NCBI GenBank assembly: GCA_014885115.2
Contig: WKLE02004205.1
Span: 10,957 to 24,826, forward strand
Length of the DNA stretch: 13,870 nucleotides
From: Asterionellopsis glacialis
Lineage: Eukaryota > Bacillariophyta > Plagiogrammaphyceae > Rhaphoneidales > Asterionellopsidaceae
Reading direction: 5' to 3'
A program made the translations under genes and the position numbers. The notes under the pieces are model-generated. The model ran no database searches. It saw only the letters and a list, made by a program, of their open reading frames with translations, and was not told where the DNA came from. Of the stretch, positions 8,764 to 13,870 are shown piece by piece (positions within the stretch are counted from its first letter, which is position 1; each line of letters opens with the position of its first letter).

Positions 8764-8829
8764 CTGGTACCAGTCAACTCCTGTATTACTACCCGATACC
8801 TGGTACATTTCCGGGTAGTTCCTACGTAG
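8764..8829. repeat. palindrome cluster just upstream of the chromatin reader gene
   Basis: Three dyads lie side by side: CTGGTACCAG (8764-8773, perfect), a hairpin ACTACCCG/CGGGTAGT (8788-8795 with 8812-8819) whose loop holds a fourth TACCTGGTA (8797-8805), and CTACGTAG (8822-8829, perfect). They share the core motif with the cluster at 8306-8535. If transcription starts after the TATA-like box they would fold in the 5' leader; otherwise they may be protein-binding sites. Confidence 0.6.
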
Positions 8830-8845
8830 TCCTGCCTTCCGGGCC

Positions 8846-8884
8846 ATGGACGCAGAAAAGGAGGACAAGCAGGCCCTACTGTGA
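8846..8884 (+). CDS. upstream short ORF (12 codons) or alternative first exon
   Basis: An ATG in a strong context (GGCCATGG, with G at -3 and +4) opens a 12-residue frame, MDAEKEDKQALL, ending at TGA. It lies 71 bases before the main ATG and in another frame. It may be a regulatory upstream ORF. It could also be the true N-terminus joined to the main frame by a short intron starting at GTGATT (8881), but the frame-compatible acceptors (8921, 8924, 8960) are poor. A second upstream ORF (8903-8920, five codons) overlaps the main start. Confidence 0.3.
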   Translation: MDAEKEDKQALL

Positions 8885-8916
8885 TTTTTTTGACTGGGTT
8901 TGATGTTGTGCAGTGT

Positions 8917-11900
8917 ATGAGCAGAGCGGTATTTGGTTCTCCTTCCCTGCAGACATCAAGGCAAGAAGTATCGATACCAATGGACCGCTTAAGCCCTGTG
9001 TCGACTTCAACGTCGCTTGAAAGCGGTTCACCTGTATCGGGAGAACCTTTAGTGGATAAGAATGCAGAAGCCTTGATGAATTTATCATTGTTAGACCCTC
9101 CTCATTGGGGTTGGTCTGCTGCCGGCGGCGTCGTGGATCTGCTTCCACCACACGAGGTAAGTTTGTGCATACCAATCTAACGTAGAATTCTACGTGTTGC
9201 GACACATGAAAACTTTGCTCGATTTCTCCCATCTTCGAATCTTTTAAAATGCAAAATCATATCATGAACACTATCAACTGAGCTCATTTGGTTTCTTACT
9301 TTTTATTGTTGTAGCGTGCTAGACGAAAGGAAACAAAAGATGCTTACCTGGAAGAATTGCAACGGCAGGCAAAGATGGAAAAGAAATTACAAATATCGCA
9401 GAAACCACGGTCAAGACCCACCTGGGGCTCACCTACGAATCCTCCGCTTCATAGTCCCTCTCAATGTGCCACGAGATTGGACGTATCGATAAATAACTCT
9501 ATAACTGAAATAAACGAGAGGGAAAAGGTGACGAATTCTGATTTAAAAGATAAAGACTCGTCCGTACACACAATACCTCATAACGAAACAATGAAGAAAG
9601 ACACTCCTGAGAAATCAGCCGACGATTTAGATATGAAGAAAAGGGTCGGTCCTTCTAGCCCACCGGACTTGCTCGCGGTAGAAACTAGTGATAATAATTT
9701 GCAAAGGTCGAATGTTCAGATGGAAACCGTAGGACCGCTTTCGAGCCAAGCGCCATCAAAACCTGACACACCTGAGGAGGTTTTCAATGACATCAATGTA
9801 TCGAACGATACGGACACCAAAGATGCAGGATCTAGAAAGGACTCCTCGGGCGATAAGTCAGAAAAGAAAGAAATAGATGGTAAAAACCTGCAGAAGAAAA
9901 TTAAAAAGAAAGACGAGGGTGTTCTGGAAGTTCAGGCTTTGAGTGAAACTGGCGTTCTTGATATGTACTCTTATCATAGAGGAAGGGAAGGGATGGAGCC
10001 TCGTGATAATCATACAGGAGAGCTGCTGTGCGATGTCTGCGAAACGGATACAAATCATAGATGGGATAAGCCGCGTATGATGGCAATGGTCAATGTTAGC
10101 TTTCCGATCTCTGATACGTTAGATTCAAACGACGAACTTGGCGATATTGAAGGTGCAGCGAGGACACAACGAAGAAAGCAATACGCCGGTTGCAGCCCTG
10201 AATCGAATCTAAGTAAAGGCAAAAAAGATAAAGAGCATGGTCCTTATTTTAGAGAGACCATTGAATGGGACCTTTCTGACCCAAGCACACCATCGGCAAT
10301 GACCTTCGCGGCCAATGTGGCTCTAGAATTTGGTCTTGAGTACGGACAAACGATGGATCTTGCTGCGTCTATCCAGAAACAAATCGATGAATTTGTCAGA
10401 AGCAATATTTCTTACGATCCTCCGTTGGCTTTAACGGATCCTTATGGTAATGAAAGAGAGGCAGGAAAATTGGTTCCGCCAGGATTTGGGTCAACTCCCA
10501 CTCTATACGGAGAGTTCAATTGTCCTGGTCGACCCGGTTTTCGGCGAATTTCTTCTGGGGGTAGGCCGAGAGCAAAATCCAGTGCTACTGTTATCAGAAG
10601 ATCCTCGTCAAAGCCCATATCCCACGAACCGTTACCTGCTCATTTGCTACCCAAACACGATGGTCCAACGCCTGTGATTGCGAAGTCGGGACGGTCCTCG
10701 GGGAAAAGTTTCGATTTCCAGATCGAAAAGAAATATCGAGACGAAATTCTGAAACGAGTCAAAGCTGCATCTATTAATGAAATTCGACAAATATCAGAAT
10801 CGGAAAGAGATGACGGCCTTGTTGGTGTAATTTCTCGAGCAAGCAATCATGTTTGCCACATTTGTCATGCAAGAAAGCCACACTGTGCTGTGTTCTCTTG
10901 CACCAAACACTCCTTCTGTGAGTACCATTGCACAACAAGGCTTGGGTTTTCCGTCGTGAAACCTGAGAAGTTTCCTATCTTATTGGAACACTGTCCTATC
11001 TGTTGTTTAGAATGCGTCTGTCCAAAGTGTTGTCGGCGACTTGACGATGTAGCTGGACTGTTGAAGTCTAAATCTAAAGACAAAGGAACGAACCTGGAAG
11101 AGACTGATATAGGGGACATTTTACGACTTTGTTCTGGAAACAGTAAATTAGGAGCGAGTAGCACTCGCCCTCAATCCAAAGATCTAGGGAAAAGGGAATC
11201 GTCAGGACGAGTTACCGGTCGTGAATCGGTGTCTGCTTCAGGTGTAGAACGAGAAAAAAGTAAGCCAACAAGAAAGGCTGCTAAAGTTGACATTGAAAAA
11301 CCAGCTTTAGTGGAGAAAGTTCCAATATCAGATTTTCCACGGGAAGTGTCGGGTGGGCGTGACCTAGATCCATTATCCGCGGACGAGTATCGCACCATGT
11401 TTACAGACAAAGGTAACTATTTGATTCCTGACAAGTCAAAAGACGTGAAAACGTCTAAAGATACTCCTGCTGCTGAATCCAAGGAAGATGTCAGTGTCGA
11501 CGTAGAGGAAGATGGGAACGTTGACTACTGTCATATATGCAGAAAGCATGGCAATTTATTGTGTTGTGATCGGTGCCCTCGAGCATTTCACCGTGAGTGC
11601 GTCGATAGTTCTGGAATTCCTGATAAAGATTGGGAGTGCAATGTTTGCAAAAATGAAAAAGCAGGATTACCGGATGACAAAGTTAATGGGGAAAAATCCA
11701 TGGATGCCATTAGTGCAACTCTAGTTGAATACAATTTTAGTGATGGCTTTGTTGCAAGCGCCCAAATTCTGAGTATGATCCATGAGATGGTACTTAAACT
11801 GATGGATTATGAATTTGGTAATCTCTTCAGAGTTCCTGTCGATTGCGATGCTGTGCGGGGCTACAAAGCGTTGGTTAAATGCCCAATGGACCTTGGTACT

Positions 11901-13550
11901 ATTGCCGCAAAGCTTATGAATGGGGATTATGCAAAGCGATTTCACATGCGCCAGTCATGGGATGATGTACTAATTGCAGTCTTGCAAGATATCGAGCTTG
12001 TATGGCATAACTGCTTCACCTTTAACTGTGAGGGGTCGGCAATTTACAGGATGGCAGAAGTACATCGCCGGAGGAGCAACAATATTCAAATGGTATCATT
12101 TTACAGCCTACTTAGCGATAACGTGAAGAATTGTGTGAAAGAGTATGTTGCTGCCAGGTGTAAGGAGAGAGGCATATCAGTTGCACCTGTCCAGTTTAAC
12201 ACCTCATCTGATGAACCGCAAACGGGAAGTGAAGTTGGCCAGAATAATAAGAAAGCAAAATCTAGGCATAAATTTTCTGTTCCTACCTCAAGCGGAGGTG
12301 CAAGTAGACAGGTTGCGGTCCTAGATCCATCGACAGGCATGCTTGTAAAAGTGTACAATTCTATGAAAGGTGCAGGGAAGGCTGCACTTTGCTTATCTGA
12401 ATTGGGGCACAAGTCAGAGTATGCTCCCATCACTGATGCTGTTGTCAATAACATTATTCGTAGAAGTTCCAAAGACCCATCTTTATTACTGTTCGGATAC
12501 AGATGGTTATATCTTGATGACTTGAGGGACAGAAAAGTGAAATATGCGAAAAACCAAGCCCCGGTCGATACAAAAAGAACGAACATTAGAAAGGGCCGCA
12601 GGTCGTCGTCAATCTTTGTAGAAATGATGGACGAAGGGAATAAATTTGTATTTATCTCTATCGAAGAGGCTTTGTCGAATCCTTGGCTTGCGGATGGTCC
12701 TGTCACTGAATTGAAACGTCTGCTTTTGGTGCGTCCTCCGGGGGAAGAATTTGACTTTATGGGACGAACTTGGAGGATTCTTCTCCCCAAATGCGGGAAT
12801 AAGAAAAAGTCCGAAAAGGAAACTCATAACACTAGTGTTGGCATCGATCTGAATCCGATTCTGATAAATGGCTTACCCTCGAGCAAAGGTTGCTTTCGAC
12901 ACGATATACTGGAGCAATCATTTCCTCCTGATGTAACATTTGTAAAAGAAGATGCTATTTCAGGAAGAAAGCTTCTTGGGTTCCAGAATATCAACGGTGC
13001 GCATAAAGATTGGCTTGTCACTAGGGAAAGTTGTCCTGGATTCGCAAAAGATATCCCCAGCGATCTTGATTATTTTAAAACTAACTATCTGGACAATTCT
13101 CTTAACATAGATGGAGTATTCTGGAAAACAATCCCAAAGCTGTCGTTTGAACCCCAAGCTCAAAATACCAGAGGTCTAACGGCTCAGAATGGCATGTCCA
13201 CAACTTCACATTGTGATTCCAAGACTGACAGGCCAGAGTCATCCTCAAATGAAACGGAAATCGCTCGGACTTTCAAAGAACCCAAAGGTGGAACCACATG
13301 TATTACCCCAGGAAGTACTATTTCAACATTAAAGATAAAGGGACCGCCAAGTTCTGAGCAACGGACTAAGAATCTAGCTGCGCTGTATAAAAATAGGTCT
13401 GTGAACTGGGATGCAGGGCGCATTCATACGACAGCAAAAACTGCTCGTGAAGATCGAGCACAACTAGGAGTGAAAAGAACGCGAAATGATGATACCACCA
13501 TTGATGAAAATGCTCGTGTTACTAAGAAAATGGCTGTGACAGGTGCCTAA
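8917..13550 (+). CDS. SNF5-like / R1 zinc finger / PHD / bromodomain chromatin reader with NUMOD-like repeats
   Basis: The CDS is 8917-9156 joined to 9315-13550 (1,491 residues). The start is the first in-frame ATG after the stop at 8827; the in-frame ATG at 8980 is an alternative. Domains: a C-x2-C pair (C319, C322); an SNF5-like segment (about 396-444, EWDLSDP, then FGLE and an AASIQKQIDEF helix); an R1-type zinc finger (594-657: C594, C597, C604, C609, C615, C619, C640, C643, C647, C649, C652); a complete C4HC3 PHD finger (C819, C822, C831, C834, H839, C842, C855, C858); a bromodomain (about 897-995) with PMDLGTI at 937-943 and the acetyl-lysine-binding Asn as N984; and three related modules (about 1080-1150, 1180-1238, 1287-1352). 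The linkers are charged and disordered. It probably binds modified histones and DNA in the nucleus, perhaps within a SWI/SNF-type complex. Domains are seen in the sequence; the complex is inferred. Confidence 0.88.
9157..9314 (+). other. spliceosomal intron, phase 0, 158 bases
   Basis: The donor is a perfect GTAAGT (9157-9162) after CAC GAG. The acceptor is TTGTTGTAG (9306-9314), preceded by a pyrimidine-rich stretch. The unspliced frame stops at TAA 9178-9180, whereas removal joins LLPPHE to RARRKETKD and keeps one open frame to 13550. A branch-like TCAAC lies at 9274-9278. Confidence 0.88.
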
Positions 13551-13619
13551 AAACTTATCAATATAGAAAAGCAAGTTACTGGTTTGGTGAATTAACACAA
13601 TTAAATCAAAATCATTGAA

Positions 13620-13625
13620 AATAAA
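13620..13625 (+). terminator. candidate poly(A) signal of the chromatin reader gene
   Basis: AATAAA lies 70 bases after the stop codon at 13550. The 216-base interval to the convergent neighbour holds no ORF and is A/T-rich, as expected for two 3' untranslated regions. Confidence 0.45.
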
Positions 13626-13641
13626 TCGTGGGCATAGGTAA

Positions 13642-13647
13642 TTTATT
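13642..13647 (-). terminator. candidate poly(A) signal of the GAPDH gene
   Basis: The minus strand reads AATAAA, 120 bases after the GAPDH stop codon. Cleavage 10-30 bases further would fall around 13610-13630, on top of the signal of the convergent gene, so the two transcripts probably overlap tail to tail. Confidence 0.4.
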
Positions 13648-13766
13648 GCTAAACAAACAGCTCGAGTGTAAACTAGAAAGACATTGTTGAATATTATGAT
13701 CATATTATATTATTAACACATAGTTACAAGGTGATGATGATCGTGTGAAGTGAAACAAGATGTTAT

Positions 13767-13870
<104 letters not shown>

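Noticed and set aside
8881..8952. A 72-base intron from GTGATT to the pyrimidine-rich acceptor CCTTCCCTGCAG
   Set aside because: The acceptor is attractive, but the join from the ATG at 8846 enters a frame that stops after a few codons.
8876..9232. A 118-codon minus-strand open frame opposite the first exon
   Set aside because: It is antisense to a well-supported exon and runs across the splice donor into the intron; no protein feature supports it.
12101..12790. A 229-codon minus-strand open frame
   Set aside because: It lies opposite the C-terminal modules of the chromatin gene and shows no domain; it is a shadow of the sense codons.
9357..13550. Treating the second gene as starting in exon 2 at TTG 9357
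   Set aside because: TTG is not a normal start here, and the frame continues upstream through a good acceptor to an exon with a perfect GTAAGT donor in matching phase.
168..13620. A 13-base direct repeat AAAATCATTGAAA at 168-180 and 13608-13620
   Set aside because: In A/T-rich sequence of this length about one such match is expected by chance, and the flanks do not extend it.

Overview
The window looks like nuclear DNA from a eukaryotic microalga, most likely a diatom or a related stramenopile. Supporting signs are very long reading frames with few introns, one GT-AG intron of 158 bases, AATAAA-type 3' signals, chromatin domains found only in eukaryotes (PHD finger, bromodomain), moderate A/T content and the standard stop codons. 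The species assignment is inference; no single marker fixes it.

Layout. (1) 1-235: upstream region of the first gene, with two CCAAT boxes, a dyad and an E2F-like site. (2) 236-8014, plus strand: one uninterrupted gene for a protein of about 2,590 residues. It has an N-terminal reader-like segment, a four-cysteine knuckle, a long disordered and charged part with three Ser/acidic-Leu motifs, and about 1,650 residues of mostly helical sequence. I cannot name it with confidence; a large helical scaffold of replication or repair (Mms22/Mus7-like) is a guess. (3) 8015-8916: intergenic DNA rich in short inverted repeats, including four copies of TACCTGGTA found only here, then a TATA-like box and a leader with two small upstream ORFs. 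(4) 8917-13550, plus strand, two exons: a 1,491-residue chromatin protein. It combines an SNF5-like segment, an R1-type (zf-4CXXC_R1) zinc finger, a PHD finger, a bromodomain and three divergent C-terminal modules that resemble NUMOD repeats. (5) 13767-13870, minus strand: the C-terminal end of glyceraldehyde-3-phosphate dehydrogenase, cut by the window edge and convergent with gene 2.

Genes 1 and 2 both look nuclear and chromatin-associated. Gene 2 has the parts of a histone reader tied to a remodelling complex (SNF5 segment for complex assembly, PHD and bromodomain for histone tails, R1 finger and NUMOD-like modules for DNA). Gene 1 carries possible cell-cycle signals (E2F-like promoter site, C-terminal KEN motif) and possible SUMO-binding motifs. 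GAPDH is an ordinary housekeeping gene with strongly biased codons. The parts most worth a second look are the domain order of gene 2, its repeated C-terminal modules, and the palindrome-rich intergenic segment.
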